Shown here piece after piece: positions 1 through 6,413 of a stretch of DNA of 11,757 bases; position 1 is the first letter of the stretch; each line of letters opens with the position of its first letter. The stretch spans positions 1 through 11,757 of the forward strand of contig JAJRTM010000867.1 of the NCBI GenBank assembly GCA_024278285.1. The letters run 5' to 3'. This stretch comes from Planctomycetota bacterium (GTDB lineage: Bacteria > Planctomycetota > Planctomycetia > Planctomycetales > Planctomycetaceae). The position numbers and the translations under genes are program-made. The notes beneath the pieces are model-generated. The model did no database searches and was not told where the DNA came from. It worked only from the letters and a program-made list of their open reading frames with translations.

Positions 1-25
1 CCCCCATTTTACAGGAGTAGATTAC

Positions 26-96
26 GCGGGTGTAGTACAATGGTAGTACTCCAGCCTTCCAAGCTGGTTGTGAGGGTTCGATTCCCTTCACCCGCT
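26..96 (+). tRNA. tRNA-Gly (anticodon TCC)
   Basis: The sequence folds into a full 71-nt cloverleaf. The 7-bp acceptor stem is gcgggtg (26-32) with cacccgc (89-95), and T96 is the discriminator, usual for bacterial glycine tRNA. The anticodon stem is ccagc/gctgg, closing the loop cttccaa with anticodon TCC at 58-60, which reads GGA and GGG. The T loop is ttcgatt on a 5-bp stem (72-76 with 84-88, one G-T pair). No CCA is encoded after the discriminator, so it must be added by CCA transferase. It is the first of two tRNA genes ahead of tuf, an arrangement known from many bacterial tufB operons. Confidence 0.96.
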
Positions 97-142
97 CTTG
101 CGTTTTTTTAGAGTCCCGTCCGCGGGTGTTTTCGGCAGCAGT

Positions 143-217
<75 letters not shown>

Positions 218-265
218 CGCCTGGTGGTGGCACGGCTCTGAGGATGCTTTTGTGTTGATTTGCGT

Positions 266-300
266 GGGGCGCTGTGTCGCCTTGGGCAATTTTTTGTTTT
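266..300 (+). terminator. Weak hairpin plus T-run after the tRNA pair
   Basis: A short stem, ggggcg (266-271) with cgcctt (278-283, two G-T pairs), closes a 6-nt loop. It is followed after six bases by a T-rich tract (290-300). This could be a weak terminator or processing point between the tRNA pair and tuf. The stem is short and the T-run is displaced from it, so the call is tentative. Confidence 0.2.
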
Positions 301-385
301 GGGGTGAAGTCTTTTTCGTTTTTTTGGCGAACTCACTTCCTTCCCCGGAAGAATGTCATTAGGATTACATCAGTTTTGTACTTAG

Positions 386-405
386 AGCAATCGAAAACGA
401 TTGCT
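386..405 (+). promoter_or_regulatory. Perfect inverted repeat in the tuf leader
   Basis: The sequence agcaatcg (386-393), aaaa, cgattgct (398-405) is a perfect 8-bp inverted repeat with a 4-nt loop. A wobble pair (385 with 406) could extend it. It ends 15 nt before the tuf Shine-Dalgarno at 421. As RNA it would form a stable hairpin in the tuf leader; as DNA it is a possible dyad operator. It is not followed by a T-run, so it is not a terminator. Its function is unknown. Confidence 0.5.
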
Positions 406-420
406 TGAATCGTCTGCTTT

Positions 421-426
421 GGAGGT
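421..426 (+). promoter_or_regulatory. Shine-Dalgarno of tuf
   Basis: GGAGGT lies ten bases before the ATG at 437. This strong site decides the tuf start: it rules out the longer in-frame TTG start at 401, which lies inside the inverted repeat and has no ribosome binding site. Confidence 0.85.
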
Positions 427-436
427 AAAACAAGAG

Positions 437-1633
437 ATGGCTAAGGAAGTCTTTGAACGTACCAAGCCCCATGTTAATGTGGGAACAATTGGTCATATTG
501 ATCACGGTAAGAGTACCTTAACTGCTGCGTTGGTTATGGTGCAGGCGGCAAAAGGGCTCGCGAAAGAGCTGAGTTATGCGGAGATCACCAAGGGTGGTAC
601 GGTTCGCGATGATACCAAGACAGTAACAATTGCTGTCAGTCATGTTGAATACGAATCTGACGCTCGGCACTATGCCCATATCGATTGCCCGGGCCATGCC
701 GACTATGTGAAGAATATGATTACTGGTGCAGCCCAGATGGACGGGGCAATTCTTGTTGTTTCTGCTGCAGATGGCCCGATGCCCCAGACTCGCGAGCATA
801 TTTTGCTGGCTCGTCAGGTGAATGTGCCTGCCTTGGTTGTCTTCTTGAATAAATGCGACCTGGTCGATGATGAAGAATTACTCGAATTGGTCGAGATGGA
901 AGTTCGCGAGCTTCTTGATAAATACGATTTTCCTGGCGACGATATTTCTATTATCCGCGGGAATGCAAAAGGTGCCCTGGAGAATCCTACTGACGAAGGG
1001 TTCGGGAAGTGCATCCAGGAATTGCTCGATGCGTTGGATAGTGATATTCCTGAACCTACCCGTGAGTCAGACAAGCCTTTCTTGATGTCTGTCGAAGATG
1101 TCTTCTCGATTAAGGGTCGCGGTACTGTTGCCACCGGTCGAATTGATCGAGGAGTTATTAATGTTGGCGAGAAAGTCCAGATAGTCGGGCTGAAAGATAC
1201 AGCAGAGACAGTTGTGACTGGTGTCGAAATGTTTAATAAAACTCTTGATACCGGTATGGCTGGCGATAATGTTGGTCTTCTGTTGCGTGGGATTAACCAG
1301 GATGAAATCGAGCGAGGCCAGTGCCTTGCTGCTCCAGGTTCGATTACGCCTCACTTCAAGTTTGAATGTGAAGTTTACGTGTTAAGTAAAGAGGAAGGTG
1401 GGCGGCACACGCCATTCTTTAGTGGCTACAGCCCACAATTCTACTTCCGCACGACAGACGTAACCGGGAGTGCGAAGCTTCTTGGCGGTGCAGAAATGTG
1501 CATGCCGGGCGATAATGTGGCCCTTGAAGTCTCGCTACAGAAACCTATTGCGATGGATGCGGGAAGTCGCTTTGCGATTCGCGAAGGGGGCCGAACTGTC
1601 GGTTCAGGAGTTGTGACAAAAATTGTCGAGTAG
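437..1633 (+). CDS. tuf: Elongation factor Tu
   Basis: EF-Tu is the cytoplasmic GTPase that carries aminoacyl-tRNA to the ribosomal A site. The product is 398 residues, normal for the family. The ATG at 437 is chosen because it follows a strong ribosome binding site and gives the canonical N-terminus [20 protein letters not shown]. GTPase motifs visible are the P-loop GHIDHGKS (19-26), DCPGH (83-87, with the catalytic His 87) and NKCD (138-141). Domains 2 and 3 follow, with conserved stretches GGRHTPF (321-327), [12 protein letters not shown] (333-344) and [11 protein letters not shown] (379-389). Two core motifs depart from the usual bacterial form. Switch I reads [11 protein letters not shown] (55-65) where most EF-Tu have EEKARGITI, although the Mg-binding Thr is kept (T64). 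The G5 motif reads GNAKGA instead of GSAL. Switch I of this kind matches what I remember of planctomycete EF-Tu. The reading frame is intact and the gene lies in a normal tufB context, so it is very probably the working housekeeping copy. Confidence 0.97.
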   Translation: MAKEVFERTKPHVNVGTIGHIDHGKSTLTAALVMVQAAKGLAKELSYAEITKGGTVRDDTKTVTIAVSHVEYESDARHYAHIDCPGHADYVKNMITGAAQMDGAILVVSAADGPMPQTREHILLARQVNVPALVVFLNKCDLVDDEELLELVEMEVRELLDKYDFPGDDISIIRGNAKGALENPTDEGFGKCIQELLDALDSDIPEPTRESDKPFLMSVEDVFSIKGRGTVATGRIDRGVINVGEKVQIVGLKDTAETVVTGVEMFNKTLDTGMAGDNVGLLLRGINQDEIERGQCLAAPGSITPHFKFECEVYVLSKEEGGRHTPFFSGYSPQFYFRTTDVTGSAKLLGGAEMCMPGDNVALEVSLQKPIAMDAGSRFAIREGGRTVGSGVVTKIVE

Positions 1634-1657
1634 GTTTCTCGGCAATAGCATGCAATC

Positions 1658-1707
1658 GCCATCTGTCTCGCTTTTGTTGTGAAAGCGAGGCTCGGCGTTG
1701 CGATGGC
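1658..1707 (+). other. Stem-loop downstream of tuf
   Basis: A 9-bp stem, ctcgctttt (1667-1675) with gaaagcgag (1681-1689, one G-T pair), closes the loop gttgt. It is enclosed by a second stem, gccatc (1658-1663) with gatggc (1702-1707). No T-run follows, so it is not a classic intrinsic terminator. It could protect the 3' end of tuf mRNA or be a processing site in the tuf-rpmG gap. Confidence 0.4.
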
Positions 1708-1810
1708 AGGTTAAGTTTGGTGCAATTCCTTCCGAGTGAATGATGAGGCTTGCGAGTGCAGGTTTCGTGAATTGTAAGCATTGTTGATTTATTTGATTTA
1801 GGTGGTCGTG

Positions 1811-1966
1811 ATGTCTCGTGAATACGTTTGGTTGGAGTGCACTGAATCGGGAATGCGAAATTATCGCGTTCAAAAAGAAATGCGTGGCACAGAACGACTT
1901 GAGTTGAAAAGATACTGCCCCAAGTTGAGGCGGCACACAATTCATAAAGAATCTCGCAAGAAATAG
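1811..1966 (+). CDS. rpmG: 50S ribosomal protein L33
   Basis: This small basic large-subunit protein lies near the E site. The ORF encodes 51 residues, beginning MSREYVWLECTESG. The family signature is clear: NY (17-18), then RLELKRYCPKLRRHTIHKES (29-48), matching the usual RLELKKYCPxCRKHTxHKE. The ATG at 1811 is preceded by AGGTGG (1800-1805) at a spacing of five bases. Only the first cysteine of each zinc-ribbon pair is present (C10 and C36). The partners are S13 and L39, so a four-Cys zinc site cannot form. Position between tuf and tRNA-Trp/secE is typical for rpmG in many bacteria. Confidence 0.93.
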   Translation: MSREYVWLECTESGMRNYRVQKEMRGTERLELKRYCPKLRRHTIHKESRKK

Positions 1967-1999
1967 TCTGTTGTCTGTCGGTTTGGGTGTGAGTGCATT

Positions 2000-2075
<76 letters not shown>

Positions 2076-2168
2076 TAGGGGTTCGGTGGAAAAGTGTAAG
2101 GTGTTTGAGTTTCACTCATTCTGTTGCTTCATGTTGGCACAGGTGTTGATTGCAAGTTGGTTTCAAGT

Positions 2169-2600
2169 ATGACTAAAACAAGATTAGTGGTGGGTTTGTT
2201 CGCAGAGATGTTTTCGATCAGGCTTTACAAGCGAAATCAGGGGAAGCAGGTTCGTCAGGTGACTGGCGTGACGGTTGCAATTTTCTTTCTTATTGCCGCT
2301 TCGACCCTGTCTAATAATCTGCCGGTCAAGTCGGTCGAAATCCTTCGAGTTGGCTTGCCGATGCTGATCGGTGCAATCGGTGTCTGGTTTGCTTATCGAG
2401 TTGTGAACTACGCACCAGTTGCTGACTTTTTAGTCGCTGTGCAAAGTGAAATGGACAAGGTTTCGTGGCCATCATGGCCTCAGCTTTGGAGAGCAACTGT
2501 TGTCGTGTTAGTGACAATGGTTTTCCTGGCGATTTCCCTGTTTCTCTTTGATATTATCTGGCAATACATTTTCAGAGCAGTTGGTTTCCTGAAGATGTAA
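2169..2600 (+). CDS. secE: Preprotein translocase subunit SecE
   Basis: SecE is the inner-membrane clamp subunit of the SecYEG protein-export channel. With the ATG at 2169 it has 143 residues. Three hydrophobic segments are visible: about 33-49, 56-78 and 109-134. The conserved SecE amphipathic segment lies before the last one, at [20 protein letters not shown] (85-104), matching the family pattern with an invariant WP. The basic segment [12 protein letters not shown] (19-30) precedes the first helix. The start is uncertain. A TTG at 2124 would add 15 residues with no helix or motif, and an ATG at 2208 would give 130 residues; none has a strong Shine-Dalgarno. Three membrane spans recall the enterobacterial form, whereas many bacteria have one. 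Its place directly before nusG supports the call. Confidence 0.9.
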   Translation: MTKTRLVVGLFAEMFSIRLYKRNQGKQVRQVTGVTVAIFFLIAASTLSNNLPVKSVEILRVGLPMLIGAIGVWFAYRVVNYAPVADFLVAVQSEMDKVSWPSWPQLWRATVVVLVTMVFLAISLFLFDIIWQYIFRAVGFLKM

Positions 2601-2622
2601 ATCGTGATATGGTCTGGATTGC

Positions 2623-2699
2623 TGCCGACTTGATTGGTCAGCTTGGGATCTTTTTAATACTGTGCCCCAATGTGGCTTGAAATCTAAGCTCAGTCGGCA
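2623..2699 (+). other. Predicted RNA structure in the secE-nusG spacer
   Basis: The 294-base gap between secE and nusG holds no gene I can support. The most regular element is a long-range 8-bp stem, tgccgact (2623-2630) with agtcggca (2692-2699). Inside it two alternative stems are possible: ttggg (2643-2647) with cccaa (2666-2670), or agctt (2640-2644) with aagct (2686-2690). Further on, tttgcg (2813-2818) pairs with cgcaaa (2824-2829). No clear promoter or terminator is visible. A folding or conservation test is needed before assigning a role. Confidence 0.35.
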
Positions 2700-2894
2700 C
2701 ATAATCCCCGCTTCTTTATTACGTAGCCTTATTGGCTGCTGTGGAGCAGTGTTTGTGATAGGGTTTTTGGGCCTGCCTGGCAGGGTTTGTTGTATTACTA
2801 GCAGTTATTTTCTTTGCGTTTCGCGCAAATTTCTAATAAGTTTCAATTTTAGTGTCGGCGATCAGAATGAACCAGCCGTGCTGGGGATTTATCC

Positions 2895-3497
2895 ATGAAT
2901 GATACGGAGTTTTCACATTCTGGCATCCCCTCGCGGGACGATGAGGCATCTCAGGGGCAACCTGAGATGCTCTGGTATGTGCTGAAGGTTCAATCGAATC
3001 GCGAAAAGACAATCCGCGATTCTCTCGCAAAAAAGATTAAGCGAGACGGTCTGGAGGAATACTTTGGCGAAGTCATTATTCCGACAGAAAAGATTGTAGA
3101 GACAAAAGGTGGCAAGAAGCGTACTCGGGAGCAGCGGTTGTATCCTGGCTATATCATGGTTCAAATGATCTTGAATGATGAGTCTTGGTATCTTGTGCGT
3201 GATACCGGTGGCGTTGGCGACTTTACCGGATCAGCGGGCAAGCCAATCGCGATGCAGGATGAAGAGATCAAGCGAATGCTTGGGGCCGAAGTGGCTAAAG
3301 AAGAAGAGCCAGCCAGGGTTAAGATTGGCCTTGAGGTGGGCGATGTAGTCAAAATTGGCGAAGGAACATTTGAGAGTTTCGAGGGATCGGTCGAAGCGAT
3401 TGATGAATCGAGCGGTAAGATCAGTGTGTTGATTGAAATATTTGGGCGACCAACTCCGGTTGAGCTGGAGCACTGGCAGGTAGAAAAGCAAACCTGA
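2895..3497 (+). CDS. nusG: Transcription elongation/antitermination factor NusG
   Basis: NusG binds the RNA polymerase clamp and, through its KOW domain, Rho or ribosomal protein S10. The product has 200 residues. The NGN domain runs from about 26 to 133, starting [20 protein letters not shown], with the hallmark [11 protein letters not shown] (81-91). A short acidic linker [10 protein letters not shown] (131-140) follows, then the KOW domain from about 147 with [17 protein letters not shown] (182-198). The ATG at 2895 has a modest GGGGAT six to seven bases upstream and gives a 24-residue polar extension before the conserved core. The alternative ATG at 2967 (Met 25) would begin directly at the NGN domain, and the choice is not certain. 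It follows secE, as in most bacteria. Confidence 0.95.
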   Translation: MNDTEFSHSGIPSRDDEASQGQPEMLWYVLKVQSNREKTIRDSLAKKIKRDGLEEYFGEVIIPTEKIVETKGGKKRTREQRLYPGYIMVQMILNDESWYLVRDTGGVGDFTGSAGKPIAMQDEEIKRMLGAEVAKEEEPARVKIGLEVGDVVKIGEGTFESFEGSVEAIDESSGKISVLIEIFGRPTPVELEHWQVEKQT

Positions 3498-3581
3498 TCA
3501 TGCAGTGGTGCTGTTTTTGTGGTTGAGTTACATACAAACGAGAGTGGGCAATTTTTGAATGCCCTTGGGTGAAGTGAAAAA

Positions 3582-4007
3582 ATGGCGAAACAGGTAACAG
3601 GCGAAATTAAAGTGCAGGTTCCCGGCGGGCAGGCGACTCCGGCTCCTCCGGTTGGTACCGCGCTCGGTCCGCACGGTGTGAATATTGGGCAGTTTGTCCA
3701 GCAGTTCAACGACAGGACAAAGGACATGCCGGGCATGACTTTGCCTGTTGTGATTACGATTTATGATGATCGGTCCTTTGATTTTATCATCAAGTCTCCG
3801 CCGGCAGCGGTGCTGCTGAAAAAAGCAGCGCAGATCGCCAAGGGGGCGGGTAATCCGAAGGCTGACAAGGTCGGGTCGGTCACTAAAGAGCAGGTTCTTG
3901 AGATCGCCAAGACGAAAATGGAAGATTTGAATGCCTCCTGTCTTCAGCAGGCTTCAAAGATGATTGAAGGAACCGCCCGCAGTATGGGTGTCGAAGTAGT
4001 TGACTGA
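3582..4007 (+). CDS. rplK: 50S ribosomal protein L11
   Basis: L11 forms the GTPase-associated centre with 23S rRNA and is the stalk-base contact for elongation factors. It has 141 residues, the usual length. The N-terminal domain contains [17 protein letters not shown] (19-35). The rRNA-binding C-terminal domain contains [19 protein letters not shown] and ends [14 protein letters not shown]. The start has GGGTGA (3567-3572) nine bases upstream. Residue 26 is Thr where nearly all L11 proteins have Pro (VGPALG). This proline and Pro 22, which is kept here, flank the thiostrepton site. A weak hairpin, gggca (3546-3550) with tgccc (3560-3564), lies just before the ribosome binding site. The gene is followed by rplA after 78 bases. 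Confidence 0.98.
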   Translation: MAKQVTGEIKVQVPGGQATPAPPVGTALGPHGVNIGQFVQQFNDRTKDMPGMTLPVVITIYDDRSFDFIIKSPPAAVLLKKAAQIAKGAGNPKADKVGSVTKEQVLEIAKTKMEDLNASCLQQASKMIEGTARSMGVEVVD

Positions 4008-4073
4008 CGCCAGATGTGCTGATTGTTGCTGTGTGGTTTGTCGTTGAAATATATTGAGTCTTGTTTGGTTAGC

Positions 4074-4078
4074 AGGTG
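4074..4078 (+). promoter_or_regulatory. Shine-Dalgarno of rplA
   Basis: AGGTG lies seven bases before the ATG at 4086. It supports that start over the in-frame upstream start at 4023, which would add 21 residues with no counterpart in L1. Confidence 0.7.
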
Positions 4079-4085
4079 TTTGAAG

Positions 4086-4790
4086 ATGGTGGCAAAATCA
4101 AAGCGGATGGATGAGTTACGAAAAAAGGCGATTGCCCTTGGTGCAGTGGATCTTTCCACTGCCGTGCATGAACTGAAGACTGCGGAGCAATCACTGGCAG
4201 AAGGCGGCAAGCCCTGCAAGTTTGACCAGACGGTGGAATTGGCTATTCGTCTGGGGATTGATTCCCGGCAAGCCGACCAGCTTGTGCGTGGTTCAATTAT
4301 CCTACCTCATGGGATTGGAAAAACGCAGCGAGTTGTGGTGTTTGCAAAAGGTGAAAACGCAAAGGCCGCCTTGGAAGCTGGTGCAGATGAAGTTGGTGAC
4401 AAAGAGCTTGCTGACAAAATAAAAGGGGGCTGGCTCGACTTCGATGTTGCAATCGCTTCTCCTGACATGATGGGAGTGGTTGGGCCTCTTGGGCGTGTGC
4501 TTGGTCCGCGTGGATTAATGCCCTCGCCGCGAGCAGGGACCGTGACCCAGGATGTAGCAGGGGCAGTCAAGGAGTACAAGGCTGGTAAGGTTGAGTTCAG
4601 AAATGATTCCAGTGGCAATGTTCATTGCGTTGTCGGGAAACTTTCGTTTGATGAGCAAAGCCTGATTGAAAACATCGGCGCAGTGCTGAAGTTGATAAAC
4701 TCACTCAAGCCTGCTGTCCAGAAGGGTGTCTATGTTCGCAATGTTACACTTACTTCGACCATGGGGCCTGGGATCGTCGTTGTCGTTTGA
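4086..4790 (+). CDS. rplA: 50S ribosomal protein L1
   Basis: L1 forms the mobile L1 stalk that helps release deacylated tRNA from the E site. In many bacteria it also represses its own operon by binding mRNA upstream of rplK. From the ATG at 4086 the product has 234 residues, equal to the E. coli protein. Conserved blocks are [14 protein letters not shown] (46-59), the LPHGIGK segment (73-79) and the L1 signature [15 protein letters not shown] (140-154). A later block, [19 protein letters not shown] (167-185), is the RNA-binding domain I strand. The C-terminus ends in a run of four valines. I could not recognise an L1-binding mimic in the short rplK leader with confidence. Confidence 0.98.
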   Translation: MVAKSKRMDELRKKAIALGAVDLSTAVHELKTAEQSLAEGGKPCKFDQTVELAIRLGIDSRQADQLVRGSIILPHGIGKTQRVVVFAKGENAKAALEAGADEVGDKELADKIKGGWLDFDVAIASPDMMGVVGPLGRVLGPRGLMPSPRAGTVTQDVAGAVKEYKAGKVEFRNDSSGNVHCVVGKLSFDEQSLIENIGAVLKLINSLKPAVQKGVYVRNVTLTSTMGPGIVVVV

Positions 4791-4843
4791 TTGCAGTTTT
4801 TTCATGAACATTTGAGAAATTCAGCGACGTTGTTCGCATTTAA

Positions 4844-4849
4844 TATAAT
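4844..4849 (+). promoter_or_regulatory. Possible -10 element in the rplA-rplJ gap
   Basis: TATAAT is a perfect match to the sigma-70 -10 consensus, 45 bases before the rplJ start, in an AT-rich patch. No good -35 hexamer lies at 16-18 bases upstream, which weakens the call. In E. coli a promoter (PL10) lies in the same gap and drives rplJL-rpoBC. A short ggcc/ggcc hairpin (4860-4871) follows and could be part of an L10-responsive leader. Confidence 0.35.
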
Positions 4850-4893
4850 CTATTTTTGTGGCCTGGCGGCCTGATTGCTGTTAAGGGTGAGTC

Positions 4894-5409
4894 ATGAGTA
4901 AAGTAGTTAAGGAGATGATCCTCAAAGAGATTGAAGGTCGTCTAGATGGTAATCGTGATCTGCTTATCCTTGATTCGTCTCGGCTGGATGCTGTGACGAA
5001 CAATACGTTTCGCCTGGCAATGCAGGAGAAGGGGATTCATTTACTGGTTGTCAAGAACAGCCTGGCGCTCAGGGTGCTTGGTGGTGACTGTGACCAGATG
5101 CGGCAGATATTTAGTGGACCATCTACTATTGCCTGGGGAGGAGAGGACGTTGTTGCTCTTTCCAAGGAGATCTCCAAGCAGGTAAAGGAGTTGGAGTTTC
5201 TGGAGATTAAAGGGGGGGCTGTTGAGGGCCAAACTCTTGATACGACTGCTGTCGAGAAACTCTCGAAAAGTCCGGGGCGAATGGAATTGATTTCGATAAT
5301 TTCGGGTCAAACACTAAGCCCGGGTGCCCAGCTTGCTGGGGCGATGCTTGGTCCTGCCAGTGTTCTGGCGGGTTGTGTAGCATCTATTGCTGATGAGGAA
5401 GAAGAGTAA
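4894..5409 (+). CDS. rplJ: 50S ribosomal protein L10
   Basis: L10 anchors the multiple L12 dimers to the stalk base beside L11. It has 171 residues. The N-terminal rRNA-binding domain begins [17 protein letters not shown] and carries the typical [11 protein letters not shown] block (52-62) and FSGPSTIAW (73-81). The C-terminal helix that binds L12 lies at about 134-166 and ends in an acidic tail ADEEEE. The start is preceded by AAGGGTGA (4883-4890), close to the ATG. In other bacteria L10, or its complex with L12, represses translation of this unit by binding the leader. The 103-base leader here would be the place for such a site, but I cannot identify the fold. Confidence 0.97.
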   Translation: MSKVVKEMILKEIEGRLDGNRDLLILDSSRLDAVTNNTFRLAMQEKGIHLLVVKNSLALRVLGGDCDQMRQIFSGPSTIAWGGEDVVALSKEISKQVKELEFLEIKGGAVEGQTLDTTAVEKLSKSPGRMELISIISGQTLSPGAQLAGAMLGPASVLAGCVASIADEEEE

Positions 5410-5415
5410 AGTGTG

Positions 5416-5437
5416 CTGGGGTTTGTGAAAACCTCAG
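5416..5437 (+). other. GNRA-capped hairpin between rplJ and rplL
   Basis: A 9-bp stem (5416-5424 with 5429-5437, one G-T pair) is capped by the tetraloop GTGA, a stable GNRA type. It begins six bases after the rplJ stop and has no T-run, so it is not a terminator. A second AT-rich stem, 5452-5460 with 5473-5482 (one bulged T), lies just before the rplL ribosome binding site at 5488. L12 must be made in several copies per L10, so structures in this gap could influence their relative expression; that is inference. Confidence 0.5.
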
Positions 5438-5501
5438 GTTAATAAGTTGTGAATTAAAACATTCAAGTGACAGTTTTTAATTGATTTGAGAGGGAAACGT
5501 A

Positions 5502-5909
5502 ATGGCGACCGCAGAAGCAACAACGGAATTCGACGATAGCACAAAAACACTTGGGGATCAGATTGTTGGTCTGACACTGCTTCAGGCAAAGAGCCTGGCA
5601 GACTACCTGAAAGAAGTGCATGGCATTGAGCCTGCCAGTGGCGGAGCTGTCGTCATGGCTGGTCCTGCAGATGATGGCGGCGGAGCTGTCGAAGAGCAAA
5701 CCGAATTTGATGTCATCCTCACAGGATTTGGCGACCAGAAAATTAGCGTCATCAAGGCTGTTCGCTCGATCACTGCTCTGGGATTAAAAGAAGCAAAAGG
5801 GCTCGTCGAAGGTGCCCCCAAGACACTCAAGGAAGGTCTCTCTAAAGAAGATGCCGACAAGCTTGTTGCAGATATCGAAGCTGCCGGTGGCTCCGCAGAG
5901 ATCAAGTAG
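5502..5909 (+). CDS. rplL: 50S ribosomal protein L7/L12
   Basis: L12 is the multicopy stalk protein that recruits EF-Tu, EF-G and other translational GTPases and stimulates GTP hydrolysis. It has 135 residues, at the upper end of the family range because of about 15 extra N-terminal residues. The dimerisation and L10-binding domain covers about 18-44 ([19 protein letters not shown]). It is followed by a flexible Gly/Ala-rich hinge (about 45-66) and the globular factor-binding domain (67-135). The latter has [20 protein letters not shown] (80-99), carrying the conserved surface that contacts factors. The ATG at 5502 follows AGAGGG with good spacing. Context between rplJ and rpoB is invariant in bacteria. 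Confidence 0.98.
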   Translation: MATAEATTEFDDSTKTLGDQIVGLTLLQAKSLADYLKEVHGIEPASGGAVVMAGPADDGGGAVEEQTEFDVILTGFGDQKISVIKAVRSITALGLKEAKGLVEGAPKTLKEGLSKEDADKLVADIEAAGGSAEIK

Positions 5910-5923
5910 TTCTGTAGTGATCG

Positions 5924-5987
5924 AAAGGGGTTTGGAAAGAGAAGGGATTTACTTTTGCTTTTCATAGCCCCTTTGACTGCTCTTTCC
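5924..5987 (+). promoter_or_regulatory. Overlapping stems after rplL, candidate attenuator or pseudoknot
   Basis: Segment A (5924-5932) pairs with A' (5966-5974) over nine base pairs, one of them G-T. Segment B (5934-5941) pairs perfectly with B' (5980-5987) over eight. The order A, B, A', B' is not nested, so the stems either exclude each other or form an H-type pseudoknot. A starts 15 bases after the rplL stop. No T-run follows either stem, so a classic intrinsic terminator is not supported. Confidence 0.35.
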
Positions 5988-6324
5988 CTGAGTCAGACCT
6001 CTGGCTGGGGGGAGTGTGGGGTTCGGTTGCTATTATGTGGAGATTCGCTAACATAGTTCGCGTGTCTGCATTTTGGTATTGACTGCGTGGTTGAGCTTTT
6101 GGACTGCTTTGGGTGATTCTTACAGGTGTTACGCGACTTTCGATTAAGTGGGGCTCCCTCTTTTCGATTGGATTGCGCATTGCGAGATAGCTTCAGGTTG
6201 GGAGATTGTGTGTTTTCTGATTCGCCTGTTTCACAGTTGCTGGTTGGTTGCGCTCGTCGCCCCCGGTCTCGCTGCATATTGCCTGGGATCATTTCTTCAT
6301 CAATTCTTTGCAGGCAGTCTTTTT

Positions 6325-6357
6325 GTTCGGCTTTGCTTTTCGTTCGGCGTTGCTTTT
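6325..6357 (+). repeat. Two-copy 17-base-period direct repeat
   Basis: Copies at 6325-6340 and 6342-6357 (gttcggctttgctttt and gttcggcgttgctttt) match at 15 of 16 positions. A partial third copy (ggcgttg) follows at 6361-6367. The stretch is T- and G-rich, lies about 90 bases upstream of rpoB and is of unknown function. Confidence 0.6.
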
Positions 6358-6386
6358 TTTGGCGTTGTTGATCTGTTTTATCGGTG

Positions 6387-6413
6387 CTGACAGATTTTCA
6401 GAAGTTTTATATT
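6387..6413 (+). promoter_or_regulatory. Possible rpoB promoter
   Basis: CTGACA (6387-6392) and TATATT (6408-6413) each match the sigma-70 hexamers at five of six positions. Their spacing is 15 bases, shorter than the optimum of 17. Transcription would start near 6420, just ahead of the rpoB ribosome binding site GAGGGAGAGA (6431-6440). Readthrough from rplL could equally supply rpoB. Confidence 0.3.

Noticed and set aside
401..436. Longer EF-Tu N-terminus from a TTG at 401
   Set aside because: The 12 extra residues are not found in EF-Tu, the TTG lies in the inverted repeat, and the strong GGAGGT fits the ATG at 437.
2772..2784. The cctgc/gcagg hairpin before nusG as a terminator
   Set aside because: The stem is only five base pairs with a 3-nt loop, and the following sequence is an interrupted T-rich stretch, not a proper T-run.
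2662..2898. A 78-codon open frame with a GTG start in the secE-nusG spacer, whose stop overlaps the nusG start as ATGA
   Set aside because: It has no ribosome binding site at a useful distance, resembles no family I know, and its start lies inside a predicted stem. The overlap alone is weak evidence.
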